DNA from: 1XD8-76 sp051880335
Lineage (GTDB): Bacteria > Bacillota > Clostridia > Lachnospirales > Lachnospiraceae
Assembly (NCBI GenBank): GCA_051880335.1
Contig: JBJENT010000087.1
Span: 1 to 18,142 of the forward strand
Direction: 5' to 3'
DNA length: 18,142 nucleotides
The position numbers and the translations under genes were made by a program. The notes below the pieces were generated by a model. The model did not search any database. It saw nothing but the letters and a program-made list of their open reading frames with translations, and was not told the DNA's origin. Of this stretch, positions 1 to 6,960 are shown piece after piece (the first letter of the stretch is position 1; each line of letters starts with the position of its first letter).

Positions 1-91
1 CGATGGACACCCTTGCCTTCGGCTATATCCTTCCCACTACCGGGCGGATTCGGGATTTGCACCCGTTGGAAACGTGCGCCGCTAGGCGCAC
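1..91 (-). mobile_element. Group II intron, class IIC-like, 5' end only (cut by the left edge)
   Basis: Read on the minus strand from 91 leftward, the sequence opens with GTGCGCC, the GUGYG start of group II introns. A perfect hairpin follows (73-80 with 85-92), then GGGTGCAAATCCCG, and near the edge GGCAAGGGTGTCC. From memory, the Oceanobacillus iheyensis class IIC intron has the same landmarks in the same order: GUGUGCC, GGGUGAGAGUCCCG and GCAAGGGUGUCC. Class IIC introns typically insert just behind the hairpin of an intrinsic terminator. Here the intron starts nine bases after the terminator stem of glnA, with the 5' exon ending TTTTTTATC. Domain V and any reverse transcriptase/maturase gene would lie outside the window, so mobility cannot be judged. 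Confidence 0.8.
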
Positions 92-94
92 GAT

Positions 95-130
95 AAAAAA
101 CGGGTGGCGTTTCATAATCCACGCCACCCG
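95..130 (-). terminator. Intrinsic terminator of glnA
   Basis: Arms 101-110 and 121-130 pair perfectly over 10 bp (CGGGTGGCGT with ACGCCACCCG) around a 10-base loop. On the minus strand six T residues follow (95-100). It lies 37 bases past the glnA stop and serves as the upstream exon of the group II intron. Confidence 0.93.
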
Positions 131-167
131 CTTATTGGGAAAAGAAAAGAATAAACTTTAAGCTGAT

Positions 168-2279
168 TTATACTTCGAACATCAATTCACCATATGTAGG
201 AATTGGCCAAATGTCTTTATCTACGATCATTTCCAGTTCATCTGCCGGTTTTCTCAGTTCTTCCATTGCCACTTTGATCTCATCTTTGTAGAAGAATGCC
301 TGTGCCTTTACATCTTCCATAGCACTTGCTTTTGCTTCCAGATCTTTCAGTTTAGCAAGAGCATTCTGCATTTCAGCCAGTTTGCCTGTAACGACTTTCA
401 GCAGATCTGCCTGGATCGTTGCATCTGCACCGGCTTCTTTTACAGCGATTACAGCATCTGCAAGAGATTTACTGTATTTTACAACAGCCGGAATGATCTT
501 CTTACCTGCCATGTCGATCATGGTAAGTGCTTCAATGTTGATGGTCTTTGCATAGGTTTCGTAAATGATCTCTTCACGAGATTCCAGTTCTACCTTTGTA
601 AAGATTCCGAATTTTTCAAATAAGGAAACTGCTTTGTCTGTAGTCAGTGTGCTTGCAGCTTCAATCATGGATTTGATATTTGGAAGTCCACGTTTTTCAG
701 CCTCTGCAACCCATTCATCTGAATATCCGTTACCATTGAAGATGATTCTCTGGTGTTTTGTCATATATTCTTTGATCAGGTCATGTACTGCCACTTCAAA
801 GTTCTCTGCTTTTTCCAGTCTGTCTGCAGCTTCGCAGAATGCTTCTGCTACGATTGCATTCAGTGTTGTGTTCGGGCTGGCGATGGAATCAGCAGATCCT
901 ACCATACGGAACTCAAACTTATTACCTGTGAAGGCAAATGGTGATGTTCTGTTACGGTCTGTTGCATCTTTTTCAAAATCAGGAAGTGTGGATACACCTG
1001 TCAGTAATTTTCCACCTTCTTTTAATTTGGATGCATCACCTGTTTCAATAAGCTGTTTTACAACATCTTCCAGCTGCTCGCCAAGGAAGATGGAAATAAT
1101 AGCCGGAGGTGCCTCGTTTGCGCCAAGTCTGTGATCATTACCAACATCAGAAGCGCTCTGACGAAGCAGATCTGCATGTGTATCTACTGCTTTCAGGATG
1201 CAGGCAAGAACCAAAAGGAACTGAACGTTCTTATTTGGTGTATCACCCGGATCAAGAAGGTTTTCACCATTATCTGTTGTGATGGACCAGTTATTGTGTT
1301 TACCGGAACCATTCACGCCTGCATATGGTTTCTCGTGTAACAGACATCTTAAATCATGTTTATATGCAACACGTTTCATAGCTTCCATAACCAGCTGGTT
1401 GTGGTCTACTGCGATATTGGCTGTTTCATAAATCGGTGCCAGCTCGTGCTGTGCCGGAGCTACTTCGTTATGCTGGGTCTTTGCAGTCACACCCAGTTTC
1501 CAAAGTTCTTCGTTTAAGTCTTTCATATATGCGCCTACACGTTCTTTGATGACACCAAAGTAATGATCTTCCATTTCCTGACCTTTTGGAGCCGGTGCAC
1601 CAAATAAGGTACGACCTGCAAACATAAGGTCTTCTCTCTGCATATAGAGATCTTTATCTACCAGGAAATATTCCTGTTCAGGACCTACAGATGCGGTTAC
1701 TTTTGTAGCCTCTGTATTTCCAAATAATCTTACAATACGAAGTGCCTGTTCGCTGACTGCTTCCATGGAACGAAGAAGCGGTGTCTTTTTATCCAGTGCT
1801 TCACCGGTGTAGGAACAGAATGCTGTGGGAATACAAAGAATGGTTCCACAGGCAGATTCTTTCAAAAATGCAGGAGATGTAATATCCCATGCTGTATATC
1901 CTCTGGCTTCAAAGGTTGCACGAAGACCACCGGATGGGAAAGATGATGCATCAGGCTCACCTTTGATCAATTCTTTTCCGGAAAACTCTGTGATCATTTT
2001 GCCATCTGCATCCGGATGGGATACAAATGCGTCATGTTTTTCAGCAGTGATACCGGTAAGTGGCTGGAACCAATGCGTATAGTGTGTGGCACCGTTTTCA
2101 ACAGCCCAGTCCTTCATCTCTTTGGCAACAACGTTTGCTGCACTCATGGATAATTCGCCACCATGCTCCATTACTTTAACGACTTCTTTGTAAACATTCT
2201 TTGGAAGACGCTCACGCATCTTACTTAAGTTAAAGACATTTTTTCCAAATAACTCTTCCACATTTACTACTTCACTCAT
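168..2279 (-). CDS. glnA: Type III glutamine synthetase (GSIII)
   Basis: Makes glutamine from glutamate, ammonia and ATP in the cytoplasm, the main ammonium-assimilation step. At 703 aa it has the length of the GSIII (GlnN) family, much longer than the roughly 450-aa GSI. Visible family motifs are THYTHWFQPLTG (about 65-76), GPEQEYFLVD (about 199-208), KTQHNEVAPAQHE (about 267-279) and GVNGSGKHNNWS (about 321-332), the last corresponding to the ATP/glutamate-binding region. The start at 2279 is chosen because AAGGAGG lies 7 bases upstream. A longer in-frame ATG at 2348 has no such site and falls near the predicted transcription start. The gene stands alone, with its own terminator behind it and a terminator-bearing leader in front. 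It is annotated glnA in many clostridia; glnN is the alternative name. Confidence 0.95.
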   Translation of the reverse strand: MSEVVNVEELFGKNVFNLSKMRERLPKNVYKEVVKVMEHGGELSMSAANVVAKEMKDWAVENGATHYTHWFQPLTGITAEKHDAFVSHPDADGKMITEFSGKELIKGEPDASSFPSGGLRATFEARGYTAWDITSPAFLKESACGTILCIPTAFCSYTGEALDKKTPLLRSMEAVSEQALRIVRLFGNTEATKVTASVGPEQEYFLVDKDLYMQREDLMFAGRTLFGAPAPKGQEMEDHYFGVIKERVGAYMKDLNEELWKLGVTAKTQHNEVAPAQHELAPIYETANIAVDHNQLVMEAMKRVAYKHDLRCLLHEKPYAGVNGSGKHNNWSITTDNGENLLDPGDTPNKNVQFLLVLACILKAVDTHADLLRQSASDVGNDHRLGANEAPPAIISIFLGEQLEDVVKQLIETGDASKLKEGGKLLTGVSTLPDFEKDATDRNRTSPFAFTGNKFEFRMVGSADSIASPNTTLNAIVAEAFCEAADRLEKAENFEVAVHDLIKEYMTKHQRIIFNGNGYSDEWVAEAEKRGLPNIKSMIEAASTLTTDKAVSLFEKFGIFTKVELESREEIIYETYAKTINIEALTMIDMAGKKIIPAVVKYSKSLADAVIAVKEAGADATIQADLLKVVTGKLAEMQNALAKLKDLEAKASAMEDVKAQAFFYKDEIKVAMEELRKPADELEMIVDKDIWPIPTYGELMFEV

Positions 2280-2353
2280 TGCATTGCCTCCTTGTTTTAG
2301 GTTACACGAACTTTCATAAATCAATAGCTTCCCTAGTTTTGCCGCCATTATTG

Positions 2354-2382
2354 ATTATATAAAAAAAATGTTCCAAAAACAA
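2354..2382 (-). promoter_or_regulatory. Candidate proximal glnA promoter
   Basis: On the minus strand a perfect -10 TATAAT (2354-2359) lies 17 bases from a weak -35 TTGTTT (2377-2382). The -35 sits inside the hairpin at 2368-2395. Predicted start is near 2347, giving a leader of about 67 bases. Confidence 0.5.
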
Positions 2383-2395
2383 CTTTTTGGAACAT
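2361..2395 (-). terminator. Intrinsic terminator between the membrane-protein gene and glnA
   Basis: Arms 2368-2379 and 2384-2395 pair perfectly over 12 bp (ATGTTCCAAAAA) around a 4-base loop. On the minus strand seven more T residues follow (2361-2367). It lies 113 bases past the stop of the membrane-protein gene, so it probably ends the long ireB operon. Because another promoter-like sequence lies upstream at 2440-2468, it could also act as a glnA leader terminator. Confidence 0.88.
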
Positions 2396-2439
2396 CATCG
2401 TTCATGCTTACTTTATTTTGTCTTGCGACCTTTTTATTT

Positions 2440-2468
2440 AAAATACTCTTATTCGCATCACTTTGCAA
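2440..2468 (-). promoter_or_regulatory. Candidate distal glnA promoter, upstream of the terminator hairpin
   Basis: On the minus strand a -35-like TTGCAA (2463-2468) is 17 bases from a -10-like TATTTT (2440-2445). If used, its transcript would run through the hairpin at 2368-2395 before reaching glnA. The region is very A/T-rich, so chance matches are likely. Confidence 0.35.
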
Positions 2469-2507
2469 GTGGAAAAAATATTTTTTGTTATTTCCATCAA
2501 AAAAATT

Positions 2508-4250
2508 CTATTTTCCTTTTTTTCTATGTAAATATTGCATAAATAATACTCCGGCAAGTGCCAGCCATGCAATCATGCACACCAGGTAAGAAACCTTTTG
2601 CAGGAAAGTACCTGCATAGTAAATCTCATAATATCCGGACGTTTTTTCATCCAAAGCCTTCATGAGCAGCATATGGGTTTCCGGGTCTTCCATCAGTTCT
2701 GCGTCTCCTATGAAGTTTCCAGCCTCATCATAATAAACCGCCCGGTAGCCTTTATAGTACACATAAGGTAACCGATATGTTCTATCTACAGACTTTTCCG
2801 GAGCCTTCTCCGAATCCGTGTCCTTTGTGGCCGCCATATGTTCTCCAAAGCCGGAAAAATCCGCTGCCGAAAAGCGAATCCTGCTTCCCTGTTTTGTATA
2901 ACTTTTTCCATTTCCCCGGTCATCAAAAACGGTAGCATTTTCAGCGGAATTTAACACTGCTGAGGTAAAACCTGCGGGCTGCCATTCTTCTCCGCCTCCA
3001 TTGGACGTTGCATCTGCACAGACATCCAGCAGTTCTATGCCCGCATAATTTTTCATCTGGAGCTGTAAAAACTGTACTTCACCAAAAATCAGAAAGCAGC
3101 TGATCACCGCTGTCATAAAAAGCATTATTTTTTCCTGCCCGAAAAGCTGTGATAAAAGGCAGACACTTCCCAGACAGAGAAAAGCACAGGCAAATAAATG
3201 AATCCTCCACGGAAATTGTAAGAAATTAAGAACTGGACGCATAATGGTCCAAAATGGTTTCCAGGTGGCCAGCAGTGCCATACCCACTCCGATCAAAGTC
3301 CAAAGTATGCCCACTGAAAAATTCTTTTCCCTTTGCGGTCTTGCCACCACAACAAATAAGACACAGCCTATTCCTATGACAGCCATCAGGATCATGCCAA
3401 ATCCCATGCTATGAATGGTGCCTGTCCATCCCTCACAAAAGGAAGCTACATTTTCGTCCACATTGGTCCATGGCTCCATAAAATGAAATGTTTGATCCAC
3501 TACCTGTTCCACCATAGGAAGCCAATAGGAAATGGATAAGGCCAGCACCACAAGCCCTGTTATCAAAAGCTTCCTACATTTTGCAGGGTTTTTCACAAAC
3601 ACACCAATATGCACGATGCACATACACACCATCAGAAGGAGCATACCGGCAATGGTCACCGGATGAGCCAGCCCCAATCCTAAAAATCCCAGACCCAAAA
3701 GCCAGGGCTTATCAAACTCTTCCCGAAACAGATTGTGGCATCCCACCAGAACAATCGGTACGAAGATAAATGCAATGCATTCTCCCGGTGCAAACCGATA
3801 ATACAGATCCATTAAAAGGGGCTGACAAAACAGATAGCTGACCGCTGAAAGGACTCCTGCCACACGTTTTTTTGTCATATAGCAGCCACAATGATACATG
3901 GAAAGGGCAATTCCCAGTGCAATAAGCGCAGCAAAACCCTTATAGGCATTCCAGAGGCTGATTCCCATCAGCATCCATATCGCAGGAATATAAAAGAAAA
4001 AGTTAGGATAAAAGAAGCCGCTTCCGTATCCATATCCCAGATTCATTCCATTATGAATCTTCACCGGAAACTCTCCGGCCCTCAGATTTTCTGCTATGGT
4101 CTGAATCCGGGCCAGATGATACATATAATCCGCTCCGATGACCAGATTACGCTGCAGATAAGGATATAGAAATACCAGCACATACAGGAGCAGTATTCCA
4201 TATACCAGGCCATGTTTTTTTAAAAATGCTTTGATGTTATCCTTTAACAT
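2508..4250 (-). CDS. Polytopic membrane protein, PTPS-related family (putative GT-C-like glycosyltransferase)
   Basis: A 580-aa integral membrane protein. A first hydrophobic segment (about 14-32) is followed by a loop with DYMYHLARI (41-49), FPVKI and GYGYGSGFFYP (about 72-82). Around nine more hydrophobic segments run to about 390, with LQFPWR at 344-349. A mostly hydrophilic stretch follows (about 400-555), then a last membrane segment and a basic HRKKGK tail. This pattern recalls the PTPS-related domain family (PF10131), misnamed after pyruvoyl-tetrahydropterin synthase and similar in layout to GT-C glycosyltransferases. The acidic loop residue D41 would suit a lipid-linked sugar donor reaction, but this is inference and the substrate is unknown. 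It is the last gene of the ireB operon, 60 bases after the U32 gene. The ATG follows AAAGGA with about 7 bases of spacing. Confidence 0.78.
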   Translation of the reverse strand: MLKDNIKAFLKKHGLVYGILLLYVLVFLYPYLQRNLVIGADYMYHLARIQTIAENLRAGEFPVKIHNGMNLGYGYGSGFFYPNFFFYIPAIWMLMGISLWNAYKGFAALIALGIALSMYHCGCYMTKKRVAGVLSAVSYLFCQPLLMDLYYRFAPGECIAFIFVPIVLVGCHNLFREEFDKPWLLGLGFLGLGLAHPVTIAGMLLLMVCMCIVHIGVFVKNPAKCRKLLITGLVVLALSISYWLPMVEQVVDQTFHFMEPWTNVDENVASFCEGWTGTIHSMGFGMILMAVIGIGCVLFVVVARPQREKNFSVGILWTLIGVGMALLATWKPFWTIMRPVLNFLQFPWRIHLFACAFLCLGSVCLLSQLFGQEKIMLFMTAVISCFLIFGEVQFLQLQMKNYAGIELLDVCADATSNGGGEEWQPAGFTSAVLNSAENATVFDDRGNGKSYTKQGSRIRFSAADFSGFGEHMAATKDTDSEKAPEKSVDRTYRLPYVYYKGYRAVYYDEAGNFIGDAELMEDPETHMLLMKALDEKTSGYYEIYYAGTFLQKVSYLVCMIAWLALAGVLFMQYLHRKKGK

Positions 4251-4310
4251 TCTTTATCCTTTGACGCTTTTTATCCTTTGAAGACTGTTTAATATATATG
4301 CCTGTCTTTT

Positions 4311-5558
4311 CTATTCTTTGCTCTGCTCCGGATTTTCTACCCGGAGTAAATCATATACTTCCGGCATTTCCGACAGCTTCAGGTAAATGACCTGCTTGGA
4401 ATGAGGGCAGCTTTCCACATGATTTCCTTCCTCATCAAACATATCCAGCACCTGGGTCTGTACATTTCGTCCATCCGGCTTCATAATCTCTATCCGGTCC
4501 CCTACGCAGAATTTATTTTTCTGCTCAATCCGGGCCAGTCCCCGGTCATCGATGGCTTCGATAATTCCCAGATAGATATATTCATTCACATAGGTATTGG
4601 AGTCATAAATCTGTGTGTTTTCATCGGGTTTTCCGAAAAAGAACCCGGTTGTGAACTGGCGGTAGGTACACTTTGATATTTCCGCCTTATACCAGTCCAT
4701 ATTGGCCCGGTATTTTTCTTCCGACTCCAGATAGTCATCGATGGCTTTCCGATAGGTTCTGGCCACTGTAGCCACATATAAAGCAGTTTTCATCCGTCCT
4801 TCTATTTTCAGGCTGTCGATACCCGCACCTAATACTTCCGGTATATATTCGATCATACAAAGATCTTTGGAGTTGAAAATATAGGTTCCCCGTTCATTTT
4901 CATATACCGGCAGATACTCTCCCGGTCTTTTCTCTTCCACCACCGCATATTTCCAGCGGCAGGGATGGGTGCAGGCACCATGGTTGGCGTCTCTTCCTGT
5001 GAAATAATTGCTGAGCAGGCATCTTCCGGAATAGGAAATGCACATTGCTCCATGAATAAAGGATTCGATTTCCATTTCCTCCGGAATGTGGGCACGAATC
5101 TCCTTGATCTCCTGCAGGGAAAGCTCTCTTGCGGAAACCACTCTGGTGGCTCCCTGTTTATACCAGAACTGATAGGTCAGGTAATTGGTATTGTTGGCCT
5201 GGGTTGATATATGAATATCGATTTCCGGGCATTCTTCTTTTGCGATGGTAAACATCCCCGGATCCGATATGATAAGTGCATCCGGACCGATTTCTTTTAA
5301 CTCTTTAAAATAGGTCCTTGCGCCCTCCAGATCGTAGTTGTGGGCCAGAATATTGGCTGTCACATATACCTTTACCTGATGCTCGTGGGCAAAGCGGATT
5401 CCCTCCGCTATTTCCTCCATGGAAAAATTTTTCGCCTTGGCACGCAGTCCAAAAGCTTCGCCACCGATATACACTGCATCTGCTCCAAAAACAACTGCTG
5501 TTTTTAACACTTCCAGGCTGCTCGCCGGAACCAAAAGTTCTACTTTTCTCATACTCAT
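4311..5558 (-). CDS. trhP: U32 family protein, TrhP/YrrO-like tRNA uridine-34 hydroxylation protein
   Basis: A 415-aa U32 family protein, formerly called a collagenase-like peptidase. It begins with ELLVPASSLEVLKTAV and carries the U32 signature ESFIHGAMCISYSGRC at 165-180. Cysteines at 173, 180, 196 and 200 fit the iron-sulfur ligands reported for U32 relatives such as UbiU. TrhP proteins are needed for the prephenate-dependent route to 5-hydroxyuridine at tRNA position 34. The preceding gene encodes TrmR, which methylates that product, and the pair is also adjacent in Bacillus subtilis (yrrM, yrrN, yrrO). Here only one U32 gene is present, as in Escherichia coli (YegQ). The start overlaps the trmR stop as ATGA, with AAAGGA 7 bases upstream. 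A protease role is the older label and less likely. Confidence 0.9.
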   Translation of the reverse strand: MSMRKVELLVPASSLEVLKTAVVFGADAVYIGGEAFGLRAKAKNFSMEEIAEGIRFAHEHQVKVYVTANILAHNYDLEGARTYFKELKEIGPDALIISDPGMFTIAKEECPEIDIHISTQANNTNYLTYQFWYKQGATRVVSARELSLQEIKEIRAHIPEEMEIESFIHGAMCISYSGRCLLSNYFTGRDANHGACTHPCRWKYAVVEEKRPGEYLPVYENERGTYIFNSKDLCMIEYIPEVLGAGIDSLKIEGRMKTALYVATVARTYRKAIDDYLESEEKYRANMDWYKAEISKCTYRQFTTGFFFGKPDENTQIYDSNTYVNEYIYLGIIEAIDDRGLARIEQKNKFCVGDRIEIMKPDGRNVQTQVLDMFDEEGNHVESCPHSKQVIYLKLSEMPEVYDLLRVENPEQSKE

Positions 5559-6205
5559 CTGATATCCTTTTTTACGCTTAAGGTAACACCGTCTCCTACC
5601 GGAAGGATTACCGTTTCCAGCTGTGGATGGTGCTTTAATTCATATAAATAATCTCTCATGCGACTGTGAATGGTGCGGTCTCTCCTGGTCACTGCATACC
5701 GGGATTCTATGATGTCTCCCTCCTGAAGTACATTATCGGAAATCAGCAGTCCCCCCACCGGTAACAGTCTCAGAACATCCGGCATAAAATGGATATACTG
5801 TCCCTTTGCTGCATCCATAAAAATCAGATCATAGGGGCCCGATAACTCTTTCAGGATATCTGTAGCATCTCCTTCCAGAAGGGTAATCTCTTTTTCCTTT
5901 CCGGCTCTCCTGAAATTCTCCCTGGCAATGGGAATCCTCTTTTCATACTTCTCAATGGTGGTAATATGACAGTTTTCCGGTGCGTATGTACTCATCAATA
6001 ACGCAGAAAAACCAATTGCACAACCCACTTCCAGAATGGAGGCAGGTCTTTTCATAGCAAGTAAAAACTTAAGCAGGCTCTGCATCTCCGTCCTGATAAT
6101 TGGCACATTGGTTTTTTTCGCTTCGTCTTCTATTTCATTTAAAAAAGGGGTGTTGCCTTTATCCATGGAATTGATAAAGGCAGTCATTCTTTCATCTACG
6201 ATCAT
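5555..6205 (-). CDS. trmR: tRNA 5-hydroxyuridine-34 O-methyltransferase (TrmR/YrrM)
   Basis: A 216-aa class I SAM-dependent O-methyltransferase (Methyltransf_3 family). The SAM-binding motif is LEVGCAIGFSA (58-68). DAAKGQY (131-137) and SDNVL (156-160) supply the metal-binding residues D131, D157 and N158 typical of catechol-type O-methyltransferases. The C-terminal LPVGDGVTLSVKK closely resembles the end of B. subtilis YrrM, the enzyme that converts 5-hydroxyuridine-34 to 5-methoxyuridine in tRNA. The neighbouring U32 gene supplies the hydroxylation step, which supports the assignment over a small-molecule caffeoyl-CoA-type methyltransferase. The gene is locked into the operon by ATGA overlaps at both ends (6202-6205 and 5555-5558). 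Confidence 0.9.
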   Translation of the reverse strand: MIVDERMTAFINSMDKGNTPFLNEIEDEAKKTNVPIIRTEMQSLLKFLLAMKRPASILEVGCAIGFSALLMSTYAPENCHITTIEKYEKRIPIARENFRRAGKEKEITLLEGDATDILKELSGPYDLIFMDAAKGQYIHFMPDVLRLLPVGGLLISDNVLQEGDIIESRYAVTRRDRTIHSRMRDYLYELKHHPQLETVILPVGDGVTLSVKKDIR

Positions 6206-6588
6206 TCTTCCGCTTCTTCCTCGTCTGCCCCCGGTGACATAACAGCCATCATTTCTTCCGCTGTCATGGATGTGTTCAGATCATAATTGCCCGGAACAAA
6301 TTTATCTTTATACTCAGATACCATGTACTGCGCATAAAACAGGTTCTGGTTCCGGATAAGACCGTATTCTTCCAAAGCATTGGCTACCTGCTTCGGAGTA
6401 GTCTCTTCCGTAATGGTAACATTATATGTGATACCCGGCTGCCCGGTCATGGGTTCTTCCGTAAAGATCCGGAAGCCAAAATCATAGGCTGTTGCCGCAT
6501 ATTTTGCCACATTTATGATAATAAAGTATGCAACGACTACTTTTACTACGATGGTTCCCAACGTAATGGTTAGCTGCTTAAAATTCAT
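6202..6588 (-). CDS. Short MltG/YceG-like protein: membrane anchor plus LysM-like subdomain, no catalytic domain
   Basis: A 128-aa protein with a short N-terminus, one membrane segment (about 7-28) and an outside domain (about 54-115). The outside domain matches the first subdomain of endolytic transglycosylase MltG: VTITEETTPKQVANALEEYG, then a FVPGNY turn and MTAEEMMAVM. Full MltG has about 330-380 aa and a catalytic domain with an essential glutamate. None of that is here: the protein ends in an acidic EEEAEE tail, and its stop overlaps the trmR start as ATGA. In B. subtilis full-length mltG (yrrL) occupies this place before yrrM, so this is likely a reduced ortholog, not an unrelated gene. 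The ATG at 6588 has AGAGG upstream. An in-frame TTG at 6606 overlaps the YlbF stop and has no clear site. An enzymatic role is unlikely. Confidence 0.8.
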   Translation of the reverse strand: MNFKQLTITLGTIVVKVVVAYFIIINVAKYAATAYDFGFRIFTEEPMTGQPGITYNVTITEETTPKQVANALEEYGLIRNQNLFYAQYMVSEYKDKFVPGNYDLNTSMTAEEMMAVMSPGADEEEAEE

Positions 6589-6602
6589 AATCTGTACCTC
6601 TG

Positions 6603-6938
6603 TCAAAAATCCAGTTCCGTCTCCAACCTGTTTTCAATATATTGGATCAGTCTGCAAAAAGCAAGCTCCGCACTTAAAAACTGATCCACCAGCGGATTCT
6701 GTCGGAACGATGCATAACGCATTTCAAATTCCTCGATTTTATTATCCAGTTCATCTCCCTGATAGTTCTGCTGAACTTCAAAGTTCTCTCTGCGAAAATC
6801 GTCTATTTTCTTTTTCAGTTCCGGCTCTTTCTCGACTCTGCTTTTTTGTAATAAATAATTATTATATATATTTGACGCTTTGATACTCTCTATCAGCGCA
6901 TCTACCTTATCAGAAACATCTTTTTCCCGCTTAAGCAT
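6603..6938 (-). CDS. YlbF/YmcA family protein
   Basis: A 111-aa almost wholly helical protein of the Com_YlbF family, with the typical order: an N-terminal helix (VDALIESIKASNIYNNYL), a charged middle (KKKIDDFRREN) and FRQNPLVDQFLSAELAFCRL near the C-terminus. In B. subtilis, YlbF, YmcA and YaaT form a complex that steers RNase Y cleavage and affects competence, sporulation and biofilm formation. Here the gene lies 22 bases behind RNase J, so an accessory role in RNA decay is a reasonable inference. Which paralog it represents (YlbF or YmcA) cannot be settled by eye. The ATG has AAAGGA at a rather long spacing of about 12 bases, so translation may be modest or coupled. Confidence 0.85.
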   Translation of the reverse strand: MLKREKDVSDKVDALIESIKASNIYNNYLLQKSRVEKEPELKKKIDDFRRENFEVQQNYQGDELDNKIEEFEMRYASFRQNPLVDQFLSAELAFCRLIQYIENRLETELDF

Positions 6939-6960
6939 TTAGTCTGTCATTCCTTTTTCA

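Noticed and set aside
1..96. Plus-strand open frames in the first 100 bases that read as the end of a small protein
   Set aside because: The stretch is explained better as the antisense of a group II intron 5' end, which starts with GTGCG on the minus strand behind a terminator.
2280..2348. N-terminal extension of glutamine synthetase by 23 residues
   Set aside because: AAGGAGG is placed for the ATG at 2279, the extension does not look like the family N-terminus, and its ATG lies at the predicted transcription start.
6202..6606. Frameshifted mltG pseudogene
   Set aside because: The frame ends in a defined acidic tail whose stop overlaps the trmR start, and no catalytic MltG sequence is visible in any frame downstream. 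It is treated as a short intact protein.
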